From positions 124,001 to 188,000 of the forward strand of contig NZ_FOOF01000009.1 in NCBI RefSeq assembly GCF_900113115.1: DNA of 64,000 bases, written 5' to 3'. The position numbers were made by a program, and so were the translations under genes. This stretch comes from Duganella sp. CF458 (GTDB lineage: Bacteria; Pseudomonadota; Gammaproteobacteria; Burkholderiales; Burkholderiaceae_D). How positions within the stretch are numbered: position 1 is the first letter of the stretch; the number at the start of each line of letters is the position of its first letter. Of this stretch, positions 31,794 through 40,586 are shown one piece after another. Under the pieces are notes generated by a model. The model was not told the DNA's origin. It did not search any database and saw only the letters and a program-made list of their open reading frames with translations.

Positions 31794-33977
31794 ATGGAAC
31801 ACAAGATCGATCACGACGACATCGGCTACAACGATACCCCGAACCAACATTTCAGCGAAGTCCTCGACCAGCGCATCAGCCGCCGTAACCTGCTGCGCGG
31901 TTCGGTAGCGTCGGCCATCTCCGTGATGATGGGCTCGGCGACCCTGAGCGCTTGCGGCGGCGGCAGCGACGCACCGGTCGTCACCAAGCCGGACACCCCG
32001 GTGCCGGTGGAAAAGCTGCTGGGCTTCACGGCCGTGGGCAAGAGCCTGGCGGACAAGGTCAGCGTGCCGGCCGGCTATACCGCCTCCGTCATCTACGCGC
32101 TGGGCGATCCGCTCACCGCCTCCGCCACCGCCTTCAAGAACGATGGCAGCGATGCCGACTTCGACAACCGCGCCGGCGACCACCACGACGGCATGGAATT
32201 CTTCGGCCTGGACAGCGCGGGCAAGCCTTCGGCCAGCGGCAACGAACGCGGCCTGCTGGCGATCAACCACGAAGCCACCACCAATGAAAAGCTGGCATCG
32301 TTCTTCATCCACGCCAACGGCGGCAGCAACGCCCTGCCGCGCCCGGCCGCCGAAGTCGACCGCGAAACCGCGCTGCACGGCATCTCCGTGGTGGAAGTGC
32401 GCAAGGCTGCCGGCAAGTGGGAATACGTCAAGGATTCGGCATTCAACCGCCGCGTCACCTGCCTCACCGACTGCGACATCAGCGGCCCCGTGAAGGGCAA
32501 TGTGCTGGTGAAAACCAAGTACTCGACGGACGGCAGCAAGGTGCGCGGCACCCTGAACAACTGCGGCACCGGCCGCACGCCGTGGGGCTCCTTCGTGTCC
32601 GGCGAAGAAAACTGGAGCGGCTACTTCACCCGCGGCGCAGCCGACGATGCGGCGCGCGGCAACGACAAGAGCGTCGCCGCGCTCAAGCGCTATGGCCGCA
32701 ACCAGGGCGCTGCCTCGCGCCACGGCTGGGAAACCGGTGGCCTCGACGACAAGTATGCGCGCTGGAACAACTCCCGGCTGGGCGCTTCGGTGGACGGCAG
32801 CGATGATTACCGCAACGAGATGAACGGCATGGGCTATATCGTCGAAGCCGATCCGTACAACAAGGCCAAGAACCTGCGCAAGCGCACCGCGCTGGGCCGC
32901 TACGCCCACGAAAGCGCCGCCTTCGGCAAGACCGTGGCCGGCCAGCCGCTGGCGGTGTACATGGGCGATGATTCGCGCAACGAGTACATCTACAAATTCG
33001 TCTCGAGCGCCACCTGGAGCGAGGCCGATGCCAACCCGGCCGACCTGCTGGCCACCGGCGACAAATACCTGGACGCGGGCAAGCTGTTCGTCGCCAAGTT
33101 CGCCGCCGACGGCAGCGGTACCTGGATCGAGCTGAACATCGGCAACGCCGCCATTGCCGCGTACGCCACCTACAAGTTTGCCGACCAGGCCGACGTGCTG
33201 GTCAACGCCCGCCTGGCCGCCGACGCGGTGGGCGCCACCAAGATGGACCGCCCGGAATGGTGCTCGGTGAATCCGGCCAACGGCGAGGTCTACTTCACCC
33301 TGACCAACAACAGCGGCCGCAGCGTGCCGGACGGCCCGAACCCGCGCAGCTATGAAGACATGAAGGGCTCGAGCAAACAGAGCGGCAACGTGAACGGCCA
33401 CATCCTGCGCGTCAAGGAAAAGGATGGCAATGCCTCCGCCGCCTTCACCTGGGACGTCTACCTGTTCGGTGCCCAGTCCGATGCCAACCCGGGCCTGGTC
33501 AACCTGTCCAGCCTGACCGCCGAGCAGGACTTCTCCAGCCCGGACGGCCTGGCCTTCTCGCGCGCCACCGGCATCTGCTGGATCCAGACCGACGATGGCG
33601 CCTACACCGACGTCACCAACTGCATGATGCTGGCCGGCCTGCCGGGCCAGGTCGGCGACGGCAAGAAGGTCACGCTGGCCTACGGCGCCGGCAATGTCGA
33701 TACCTTCGTCGGCAAGACCCCGACCGCCGACACCCTGAAGCGCTTCCTGGTCGGCCCGGTCGATTGCGAACTGACCGGCATCACCGAAACGCCGGATGGC
33801 AAGACGCTGTTCGTCAACATCCAGCACCCGGGCGAGGGCACGGCCAACGCCAATATCGCCGACCCCAGCAAATACACCAGCCAGTGGCCGGCCAATGCCG
33901 GCTACGGCGCCGGCAAGCGCCCGCGTTCGGCCACCATCGCCATCACCAAGGACGACGGCGGCCGCATCGGTAGCTAA
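31794..33977 (+). CDS. phoX: PhoX-family alkaline phosphatase (DUF839), Tat-exported
   Basis: The 727-residue protein has a twin-arginine signal (SRRNLLRGSVASAIS at about 26-40) ending in a lipobox-like SAC, so it is probably a Tat-exported lipoprotein or periplasmic enzyme. The mature part carries PhoX/DUF839 features: LLAINHEAT, the PWGSFVSGEENW block, GRYAHESAAF, RPEWCSVNPANGEVYFTLTNN and FSSPDGLAFS. PhoX hydrolyses phosphomonoesters with a calcium/iron cofactor. The ATG at 31794 has a ggaaag binding site; a TTG 12 bases earlier is less likely. A possible Pho box lies upstream and strong terminators follow. Monocistronic. Confidence 0.88.
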   Translation: MEHKIDHDDIGYNDTPNQHFSEVLDQRISRRNLLRGSVASAISVMMGSATLSACGGGSDAPVVTKPDTPVPVEKLLGFTAVGKSLADKVSVPAGYTASVIYALGDPLTASATAFKNDGSDADFDNRAGDHHDGMEFFGLDSAGKPSASGNERGLLAINHEATTNEKLASFFIHANGGSNALPRPAAEVDRETALHGISVVEVRKAAGKWEYVKDSAFNRRVTCLTDCDISGPVKGNVLVKTKYSTDGSKVRGTLNNCGTGRTPWGSFVSGEENWSGYFTRGAADDAARGNDKSVAALKRYGRNQGAASRHGWETGGLDDKYARWNNSRLGASVDGSDDYRNEMNGMGYIVEADPYNKAKNLRKRTALGRYAHESAAFGKTVAGQPLAVYMGDDSRNEYIYKFVSSATWSEADANPADLLATGDKYLDAGKLFVAKFAADGSGTWIELNIGNAAIAAYATYKFADQADVLVNARLAADAVGATKMDRPEWCSVNPANGEVYFTLTNNSGRSVPDGPNPRSYEDMKGSSKQSGNVNGHILRVKEKDGNASAAFTWDVYLFGAQSDANPGLVNLSSLTAEQDFSSPDGLAFSRATGICWIQTDDGAYTDVTNCMMLAGLPGQVGDGKKVTLAYGAGNVDTFVGKTPTADTLKRFLVGPVDCELTGITETPDGKTLFVNIQHPGEGTANANIADPSKYTSQWPANAGYGAGKRPRSATIAITKDDGGRIGS

Positions 33978-34006
33978 AGGTAGCTGCGTGTAATCAGTTG
34001 TCAAAT

Positions 34007-34060
34007 AAATGGGGTACGTCCCCATTTTCCTGGGCCGGACGTATCCGGCCCGTTTTTTTT
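34007..34060 (+). terminator. two consecutive terminator hairpins after phoX
   Basis: The first hairpin (34007-34027) has arms AAATGGGG and CCCCATTT around TACGT. The second (34032-34051) is an 8-bp GC stem GGGCCGGA/TCCGGCCC with loop CGTA, followed by eight Ts. The second is a classical rho-independent terminator. The first shares its core with the hairpin at 4765. Confidence 0.85.
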
Positions 34061-34136
34061 GTCAGAAATTGTTTCAATGACAGCAGTGGGCGGGGCGAGG
34101 AGTATATTGGGGCTTATCTGTGAAAGGAAACCGATC

Positions 34137-34640
34137 ATGAAACGCCAAACCCGCTTCTGGATTGCCGCCGCGCTGTTGCTGGCGGCCGCCGGCGCCGCCT
34201 CGGCAGGCGAGGTGACGGTCAAGTACCAGGATCCGGACCAGTTCTCCGATGTGCCGTTCTGGGAGCAGGACCGTGACCAAGTGCTGAAAGAGCTGACCGC
34301 CCACTTCGATCACTTGGCCAGGCAGTTGCCGGCCAACCAGCACTTGTCGGTCACCGTGACCGATATCGACCTGGCCGGCCGGGTCGAACCGCGCCGCCGC
34401 TCGATGCGCGATATCCGCATCCTGCGCGGCGGGGCCGACTGGCCGACCATGGAATTGCACTATGCGCTGGAACAGGATGGCAAGGTGCTGGCCAGCGGCA
34501 CCGACCGGCTCAGCAATATGACTTATCTGGACCGCATGAACCGTTACGCGGGCGGCGATACGCTGCGTTATGAAAAGCCGATGCTCGATGAGTGGTTCAA
34601 GAAGAGTTTCGGCACGCCGACCCAGCTGAGCAGCAAGTGA
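34137..34640 (+). CDS. DUF3016 secreted protein
   Basis: This 167-residue protein has a signal peptide (about 1-23, AAALLLAAAGAASA). The DUF3016 domain follows: EVTVKYQDPDQFSDV, then the helix with LKELTAHFDHLARQLP and the VTDIDLAGRVEPRRR strand, ending in EKPMLDEWFKKSF. It is presumably periplasmic. The function of the family is unknown. The ATG at 34137 has a good binding site (aaggaaa). It is convergent with the thioesterase gene 9 bases downstream. Confidence 0.85.
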   Translation: MKRQTRFWIAAALLLAAAGAASAGEVTVKYQDPDQFSDVPFWEQDRDQVLKELTAHFDHLARQLPANQHLSVTVTDIDLAGRVEPRRRSMRDIRILRGGADWPTMELHYALEQDGKVLASGTDRLSNMTYLDRMNRYAGGDTLRYEKPMLDEWFKKSFGTPTQLSSK

Positions 34641-34649
34641 GCCGGTGGC

Positions 34650-35093
34650 TCAGTCGATCCAGTTGACGCGGCCAAACTTGGCGCGGAAGTCGTCCGGCAT
34701 CGGCACCACCTGGCTGTGGCGGTAGTGGTAGAACACGAAGCCTTGCTTGGCCATGGCCACCAGCGTGCCATCGGCCGGGCGGGTCACGCGGAAGATCACG
34801 TCGCCGCCATACTTGTTGAAGTCCATCACGCCTACTTCGAACAGCAACTGGTCGCGCGCATGCGCTTCGGCGCGGTAGGTGGTGGCCAGGTCGGTGACAA
34901 TGATGCCGGTGCCGTCGGCTTCGGTTTCCTGCACGCCGAACTCGAACAGGAAGCGCGCCCGCGCTTCCGAGATCATGGAAATCATCGAATCGTTGCCGAG
35001 GTGCCGGGCGCCGTTGATGTCGGTGACGCGCACCGTGAGCTGGGTCGAAAAGCAGAATTGATCTTCCGGGAACGCAAGCGTCAGTCTGGCCAT
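34650..35093 (-). CDS. acyl-CoA thioesterase-like hotdog-fold protein
   Basis: This 147-residue protein has the hotdog (4HBT/YbgC-like) pattern: an N-terminal strand QLTVRVTDINGARHLGNDS, then the long helix ISMISEARARFLFEFG, and strands with TYRAEAHARDQLLFEVGV. Such enzymes hydrolyse acyl-CoA thioesters in the cytoplasm. The substrate is unknown. The ATG at 35093 gives the normal family length; a TTG five codons earlier is possible. Monocistronic on the minus strand. Confidence 0.8.
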   Translation of the reverse strand: MARLTLAFPEDQFCFSTQLTVRVTDINGARHLGNDSMISMISEARARFLFEFGVQETEADGTGIIVTDLATTYRAEAHARDQLLFEVGVMDFNKYGGDVIFRVTRPADGTLVAMAKQGFVFYHYRHSQVVPMPDDFRAKFGRVNWID

Positions 35094-35156
35094 GTCTTTC
35101 GCGGGCAAGTGGGAAAGCGCCCATTGTAGCGCGCCTTCGCCACCGGTTGCCGGCCG

Positions 35157-36413
35157 CTACGGCTTGCGGATGATCTGGTACACCTTGCCCGCTTCGCTCA
35201 GCATATACAGTTCGCCCGCCGCATCCTGGCCGAAGCCGGGCACTTTCCCGATGTCGCCCACCGCCCAGTCTTTCGCTTCGCTGACGGCATTGTTGGTGTA
35301 CAGGAAGCTTTTCAGGAAGCCCTTGCAGTAATCGGAGTAGAGGTAGCGCCCGGCCAGTTCCGGCAAGGCCGTGCCGCGGTAGACGAAGCCGCCGGTGATG
35401 GAGCAGCCGTTGACGCTGTTGGCGCCGTGATCGTATTCGAACACCGGCAGCACCAGTCCTTGCTGGGAACAGCTGGCGGCGTTGTAGCAGCTGGTACCTT
35501 CCATGATGTTCCAGCCGTAATTGGCCGGCTTCAGGCTGGCCGGCACCACGTCCACCTCTTCTTTTGCGCCCTGCCCGACGTCGGCGATATACAGCGCGGC
35601 GGTGGTGGCGTCGAAGGCGAAGCGCCACGGGTTGCGCAAGCCGTAAGCCCAGATCTCGCCGCGCTTGCCGGTTTGACCGACGAAAGGATTGTCGGCCGGC
35701 ACGTTGTACAGCGGCGCCACCACATTGTCCACCTTCAGGCGCAGCAGCTTGCCCAGCAGCGAGTCGAGGTTTTGCGCATTGCCGCTGGGGTCGCCGCTCC
35801 CGCCGCCATCGCCGGTGCCGGCGTACAGGTAGCCGTCGGCGCCGAAGGCCAGCATGCCGCCGTAATGGTTGGTATAGGTCGGATGCGGGATGGTGATGAT
35901 GCGCTTCAGGGAGGTCATGTCGGCCAGGTCGGGATTGCCGGCCGAGACCAGCACTTCGTCGATCGCGATATTGCTGAACTTGTCCGTGTAATACACGTAG
36001 AAGCGGCCGTTCTGCGCATAGGCGGGATGGAAAGCCATCGAGAGCAAGCCGCCTTCGCCATCGGTGCCGATCAGGCCGGTCAGGTCGAAGAAGGGCGTGG
36101 CGCGCAGGCTGCCGTCGCTGGCCAGGATGCGGATGCGCCCGCTGCGCTCGACAATGAAGCGGCGCGTGTCGCCGGTCGGGGCGGTCAACAGCAAGGGCGT
36201 GCTGAGGCCGCTGGCCACTTCTTTCACCGCCAGGGCGAACGCCGGCTTCGGCGGTTCCACTGGCGGATCGGGTTGCGCAACGGGGGGGGAACTGCCGCCG
36301 CCACCGCCGCCGCAGGCCGCCAGCAGCGCGGCCATCAAGGTTGCGGCCAAGGTGCTGGCCGGGGACATCGCGGGGGCCGCAGTTGCGGGCCGGGAATTCA
36401 GGTCTTCAGCCAT
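35157..36413 (-). CDS. PQQ-dependent sugar (glucose/sorbosone) dehydrogenase-like lipoprotein
   Basis: The 418-residue protein has an N-terminal lipoprotein signal (LMAALLAACGGGG), a proline spacer (SPPVAQPDPPVEPPKP) and a six-bladed propeller. Propeller motifs include GRIRILASDG, LSMAFHPAYAQNGRFYVYYTD, GMLAFGADGYLYAGTGDGGGSGDP, EIWAYGLRNPWRFAFD and NYGWNIMEGTSCY. This is the soluble glucose dehydrogenase/Asd family, which oxidises sugars or aldoses with PQQ in the periplasm. The ATG at 36413 is 5 bases after a GGAGG site; the adjacent ATG at 36416 is too close to it. No PQQ synthesis genes are in the window. Confidence 0.87.
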   Translation of the reverse strand: MAEDLNSRPATAAPAMSPASTLAATLMAALLAACGGGGGGSSPPVAQPDPPVEPPKPAFALAVKEVASGLSTPLLLTAPTGDTRRFIVERSGRIRILASDGSLRATPFFDLTGLIGTDGEGGLLSMAFHPAYAQNGRFYVYYTDKFSNIAIDEVLVSAGNPDLADMTSLKRIITIPHPTYTNHYGGMLAFGADGYLYAGTGDGGGSGDPSGNAQNLDSLLGKLLRLKVDNVVAPLYNVPADNPFVGQTGKRGEIWAYGLRNPWRFAFDATTAALYIADVGQGAKEEVDVVPASLKPANYGWNIMEGTSCYNAASCSQQGLVLPVFEYDHGANSVNGCSITGGFVYRGTALPELAGRYLYSDYCKGFLKSFLYTNNAVSEAKDWAVGDIGKVPGFGQDAAGELYMLSEAGKVYQIIRKP

Positions 36414-36482
36414 CATTTCCTCCGGTTGGGTTAGCAGCCAACTGTAGGTCTGCCCTACGGCGCCATCTGTGCGGGAACGCAC

Positions 36483-37181
36483 TTACTGGTTTTCACTCAG
36501 GAACAGCAGGGTGTGGCCGTGCGCTTCGGCTGCGCTGCGCTGGTGGTAGCTGCTGCGGTGGTTGCAGTTGAAGCCGTGTTCGGCCTCCGGGTAGACGTGG
36601 AGGGAGACCGCCGCGCGCGCCTCGAAGCGCTCGGCAATCCGGTGCACCGCCGCGCGCGGGATGTGGGCATCGCGCGCGCCGAAATGCAGCAGCAGCGGGG
36701 CGCGGATGTCGTCGGCGCGCTCCAGGCAATCCTGGATGCCGCCGCCGTAATAGGCCACCGCGTGGTCGGCGTGGCCGTTGGCCAGCGCCAGGTAGGCCAT
36801 CCGTCCGCCCCAGCAAAAGCCCAGCGCCCCCAGCCGGCCTTCGGCGCCGGGCGTGGCGCGCAGGGCGGCGGCGGCGGCGCCGATGTCGGCCTGGGCCTGC
36901 GCCACGTCGGCGCGCTGCATGCACTGGGCGGCGCGGCCCCAGTCCGCCTGGTCATAGCCGAATGCCAGGCGCCGGCCCTGGCGCCAGAACAGGTCGGGCG
37001 CCAGCACCACGTAGCCGTCGGCGGCATATTGCTCGGCCACGGAGCGGATGTGGGCGTTGACGCCGAAGATTTCCTGCAGCAAGAGCAGGGCGGGGCCGTG
37101 GCCGCCACGCGGCAGGGCCAGGAAGGCGTCGAAGGCGCCATCCGGGCCGGCCACCGTGGTCCACTGGGTGCTCAGGTCCAT
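36483..37181 (-). CDS. dienelactone hydrolase family protein
   Basis: A 232-residue alpha/beta hydrolase. It has an LLLLQEIFGVNAHIR strand-turn, a nucleophile elbow GFCWGG with cysteine, an acid in HFGARDAHI and the catalytic histidine in EAEHGFN. This Cys-Asp-His triad is typical of dienelactone hydrolases, which open 4-carboxymethylenebutenolide-type lactones. The frame stays open well upstream, but those codons overlap the next gene and do not encode the family N-terminus, so I start at the ATG at 37181. The binding site is weak. It is 22 bases downstream of the host attachment protein gene and probably co-transcribed with it. Confidence 0.85.
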   Translation of the reverse strand: MDLSTQWTTVAGPDGAFDAFLALPRGGHGPALLLLQEIFGVNAHIRSVAEQYAADGYVVLAPDLFWRQGRRLAFGYDQADWGRAAQCMQRADVAQAQADIGAAAAALRATPGAEGRLGALGFCWGGRMAYLALANGHADHAVAYYGGGIQDCLERADDIRAPLLLHFGARDAHIPRAAVHRIAERFEARAAVSLHVYPEAEHGFNCNHRSSYHQRSAAEAHGHTLLFLSENQ

Positions 37182-37203
37182 GCTTGCGCCGGGGCACACG
37201 GGG

Positions 37204-37656
37204 TCAGCCGGCTTGCCGCGGCCGCGCCAGCGCCTGCAGGCACTCGTCCAGGTCCTGGCGCGCCAAGGCCGAGACGTTCTTGGCCACTTCGGCCGTGACC
37301 AGCTTGCGGGTCTGCTTGTCCAGGCTGTCGCGCAGCAAGCCCAGGAAGCGCGGCGCCGCCACCAGGGCCAGGTGCTGGTAGCGGTGTTGCGCGGCGGCGG
37401 TGTCGAGCCGGTGGCCGAGTTCGCGCGCGAACTGGCGCACCTCGTGCTGCACCGGTTCCTCCACCCGCGGCGCGGTGTGGCCGCGGCCTTCCGGACCGAA
37501 GTACTGGCCGTGGCCGTCGGACGCCAGTTGGCGGTTGTCGGCGCGTCCCAGCGGGTTGGCCAGGTCGGCGATTTCCTCGGCCGGCAGCTGGCCGTCGCGC
37601 AGTTGGAAGATGCGGGCGTGGCTGCTGTCAGCCACGACGATCCAGGTGTGTTCCAT
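37204..37656 (-). CDS. host attachment protein family (AtsE-like)
   Basis: This 150-residue protein has the family opening WIVVADSSHARIFQLRDG, the HGQYFGPEGRGHTAPR linker and the C-terminal ELGHRLDTAAAQHRYQHLALVAAPRFLG region typical of the Host_attach family first described in Agrobacterium plant attachment. The real function of most members is unknown; the fold resembles eRF1 domain 1. The ATG at 37656 has a strong site (gaggagg). It precedes the dienelactone hydrolase gene in an apparent two-gene operon. It is divergent from the GGDEF-EAL gene at 37800. Confidence 0.83.
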   Translation of the reverse strand: MEHTWIVVADSSHARIFQLRDGQLPAEEIADLANPLGRADNRQLASDGHGQYFGPEGRGHTAPRVEEPVQHEVRQFARELGHRLDTAAAQHRYQHLALVAAPRFLGLLRDSLDKQTRKLVTAEVAKNVSALARQDLDECLQALARPRQAG

Positions 37657-37799
37657 GCTCGCCTCCTCGTGTTGTGGGCAGTCCAGTATAGGCCGCTGCC
37701 CTGGGCGCCGGCGCGCGTGAGCCCAGGGGAAAATGTTGCCATGTGGCATTAAATGGCCGGCCGTGCGAAAATGGTAAGCTCGCAGCGGCAGGGGGCCAG

Positions 37800-40586
37800 A
37801 TGGACGATCCGATCAACGCAGCACCACAGCAAGCGTTCCGAACCCGCACGGCGGCGCTGGCGCTGCTGTGCGGGTTCGGCTTGACCGGCGCCCTGTTCGC
37901 AGGCGTCAGCCGGCTCGAAGCGCAGCGCGCCCAGCTCGCGTTCGAGCAGCGCGTGCAGGCGCGCGCTTTCGTGCTGCGCGAAGGCATCGGCGGCGCCCTG
38001 GCCGGCCTGCATGCGGTCAACCAGCTGTTGGTGGCGCGCCCCGCCGCCAGCCGCGCGGAATTCCACCGCTTCGTCACGCCGCTCCTGGCGCGCCACCCGT
38101 ATGTGCTGGGCACCAGCTACCTGCGCTTCATCGAGCACGCCGAGCGGCCCGCCTTCGAGGCGGCGCTGCAGGCGGTGCAGCCGGGCGCCACAGTGCGCGA
38201 ACTGCGGCAGGGCGTGGCGCTGCCGGCGCCGGCGCGGCCGCGCTACCGGGTCATCGATTACATCGAACCGCTGGCCGGCAACGAGGCCGCAATGGGCTTG
38301 AATACCCTGTTTGCCGAGCGCGATGATCCGGCCCGCCAGCGCGCCTATGCCAGCGGCGAGCCGGCGGCCGGGCCGCTGGTGCGCCTGGTGCAGCGCGACG
38401 GTGCGCGTGCGCGCCTGGGCGTGGTGGTGGTCAAGCCGCTGTACGACGGCGGGCGCGTGGTCGGCGAAACCGCGCTGACCCTGCAGCCGGGGGAGATGAT
38501 CGAGAAGATCTTCGCCAGCGCCGGGCCGGACACCGGCGCGCTCGACCTGCAGGTGTATGCCAGTGCCAGCGCCGATCCGGCGGCCCTGGTGTACCAGGCG
38601 CCGCCGGCGCCGCGCCATGCTGGCCTGGCCTTGCCGGCCTGGCTGTACCCGGCGCGCACGGCGCCGCTGGCGCAGGCGCTGGACGTGGCGGGCTCGCGCT
38701 GGCTGCTGGTGGCCACGCCGAGTGCGCGCGTGCTGGCCGGCGAGCACCTGGCATCGCTGTTTACGCTGGTGCTGGGCGTGCTGACCACCCTGATCGGCTC
38801 GGCCTTCATCGATTCGCTCAAGCGCCGCAAGCTCTTGATCCAGCAGCGCGTGGCCACGCGCACGGCCGAACTGAAGGCGGCCAACCAGGCCTTGCTGCTG
38901 CGCCAGCGCGCCATCGAATCGAGCACCAATGCGGTGATGATCACCGCGGCCGAGCCGCACAACCCGATCGTCTACGTCAACCCGGCCTACGAGCGCATTA
39001 CCGGCTACCGGGCGGCCGAGGCGCTGGGCCACAGTCCCAGCGTGCTGTTTGGCGACGACCTGGACCAGCCGGGCATCGACGAGCTGCGCGCCGCGATCCG
39101 CGAGCAGCGCGACGGCCACGCGGTGCTGCGCTGCTACCGCAAGGACGGCACCCTGTTCTGGAACGACGTGGTGATGTCGCCGGTGCGCGACGAGCATGGC
39201 GCGGTGGTCAACTTCATCTCGATCCAGCACGACATCAGCGCCATCAAGGCCTATGAATCGGAGCTCGAGCACCGCTCGACCCACGACGCGCTGACCGGCC
39301 TGCCCAACCGCGTGCTGCTGCAGGACCGGCTGGCGCAGACCATCCAGCACTCGGGGCGCAAGGGGCACGAATTGTGGCTGGTGTCGATCGACCTGGACCG
39401 CTTCAAGTTCACCAACAGCCGCCTGGGCCACAAGGGCGGCGACCGCCTGCTGCAGATCGTGGCGGCGCGGCTGCAGGCGGCGGTGCGGCCGGTGGACACG
39501 GTGGCGCGCCTGGGCGGCGACGAATTCGCCCTGCTGCTGCTGCCCGAACGGGGCGGCGCGGCGCCGCGCGCCGAACAGCTGCAGCGCGTGCTGGACAGCC
39601 TGGCGGCGCCGCTGGTGCTCGACGGCACGGAGCTGTTCCTGAGCGCCAGCGCCGGCATTGCCGCCTTCCCGAGCGACAGCAAGGAGCCGGGCGTGCTGGC
39701 CGAGCGGGCCGACATGGCCATGTTCCGCGCCAAGGAAATGGGCGGCAACCAGTACCAGTTCTACACCGCGGCCATGAACGAGCGCCTGGGCGAACGGCTG
39801 CGCATCGAAAGCGCGCTGCGCACGGCGCTGGAACGGCGCGAGTTCGAGCTGCACTACCAGCCGCAGGTCGACAGCAGCACCGGCCGCATCATGGGCATGG
39901 AGGCCTTGATCCGCTGGCGCCATCCGGAGATGGGCATGGTGGCGCCCAACCGCTTCATTCCGCTGGCCGAGGAAACCGGCCAGATCCTGGCTGTCGGCCA
40001 CTGGGTGCTGCGCACCGCCTGCCGCCAGTTGCGCGACTGGCAGAAGGACGGGCGGCGCGAGCTGCGCATCGCCGTCAACGTCTCGGCGCGCCAGCTGGCC
40101 GAGCCCGACTTCGTGCAGGGCGTGGCCGACGTGCTGGCCGATACCGGCCTGGCGCCGCGCTGCCTGGAGCTGGAATTGACCGAAAGCGCGGTGATGGACG
40201 ACGTGGCGCATGCCACGGCCGTCATGCACGCATTGAAGAAGCTGGGGGTGCAGCTGGCGATCGACGATTTCGGCACCGGCTATTCTTCGCTGGCGCACCT
40301 GAAGCGCTTCGAGATCGACGTGCTGAAGATCGACCAGACCTTCGTGCGCGACCTGACGGTCGATCCGGACGATGCGGCCATTGTCACCACCATCATCGCG
40401 CTGGCCCGCAACCTGGGGCTGGAAGTGATTTCGGAAGGGGTGGAGACGCAGGAGCAGCTGGACTTCCTGCGCCGCCACGGCTGCCGCCACATGCAGGGCT
40501 ACTTCTTCGGCCGCCCATTGCCGGCCGACGCTTTCCTGGCCCTGCTGCTACAGGACGAAGCGGCCGCTAGCGCTTCACAAAGCTGA
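37800..40586 (+). CDS. CHASE-PAS-GGDEF-EAL c-di-GMP turnover protein
   Basis: This 928-residue membrane sensor has a transmembrane helix (about 18-38), a periplasmic CHASE domain (about 60-255), a second helix (about 318-338), PAS (about 365-480), GGDEF (about 495-650) and EAL (about 670-920). The GGDEF active site is intact (LGGDEF), with an RPVD inhibitory site upstream. The EAL domain has MEALIRW, NVSARQL, ELTES, DDFGTGYSSL and EGVETQEQ, so phosphodiesterase activity is likely. Start ATG at 37800 with a ggggg site. It ends 20 bases inside the convergent M28 peptidase gene. Confidence 0.9.
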   Translation: MDDPINAAPQQAFRTRTAALALLCGFGLTGALFAGVSRLEAQRAQLAFEQRVQARAFVLREGIGGALAGLHAVNQLLVARPAASRAEFHRFVTPLLARHPYVLGTSYLRFIEHAERPAFEAALQAVQPGATVRELRQGVALPAPARPRYRVIDYIEPLAGNEAAMGLNTLFAERDDPARQRAYASGEPAAGPLVRLVQRDGARARLGVVVVKPLYDGGRVVGETALTLQPGEMIEKIFASAGPDTGALDLQVYASASADPAALVYQAPPAPRHAGLALPAWLYPARTAPLAQALDVAGSRWLLVATPSARVLAGEHLASLFTLVLGVLTTLIGSAFIDSLKRRKLLIQQRVATRTAELKAANQALLLRQRAIESSTNAVMITAAEPHNPIVYVNPAYERITGYRAAEALGHSPSVLFGDDLDQPGIDELRAAIREQRDGHAVLRCYRKDGTLFWNDVVMSPVRDEHGAVVNFISIQHDISAIKAYESELEHRSTHDALTGLPNRVLLQDRLAQTIQHSGRKGHELWLVSIDLDRFKFTNSRLGHKGGDRLLQIVAARLQAAVRPVDTVARLGGDEFALLLLPERGGAAPRAEQLQRVLDSLAAPLVLDGTELFLSASAGIAAFPSDSKEPGVLAERADMAMFRAKEMGGNQYQFYTAAMNERLGERLRIESALRTALERREFELHYQPQVDSSTGRIMGMEALIRWRHPEMGMVAPNRFIPLAEETGQILAVGHWVLRTACRQLRDWQKDGRRELRIAVNVSARQLAEPDFVQGVADVLADTGLAPRCLELELTESAVMDDVAHATAVMHALKKLGVQLAIDDFGTGYSSLAHLKRFEIDVLKIDQTFVRDLTVDPDDAAIVTTIIALARNLGLEVISEGVETQEQLDFLRRHGCRHMQGYFFGRPLPADAFLALLLQDEAAASASQS

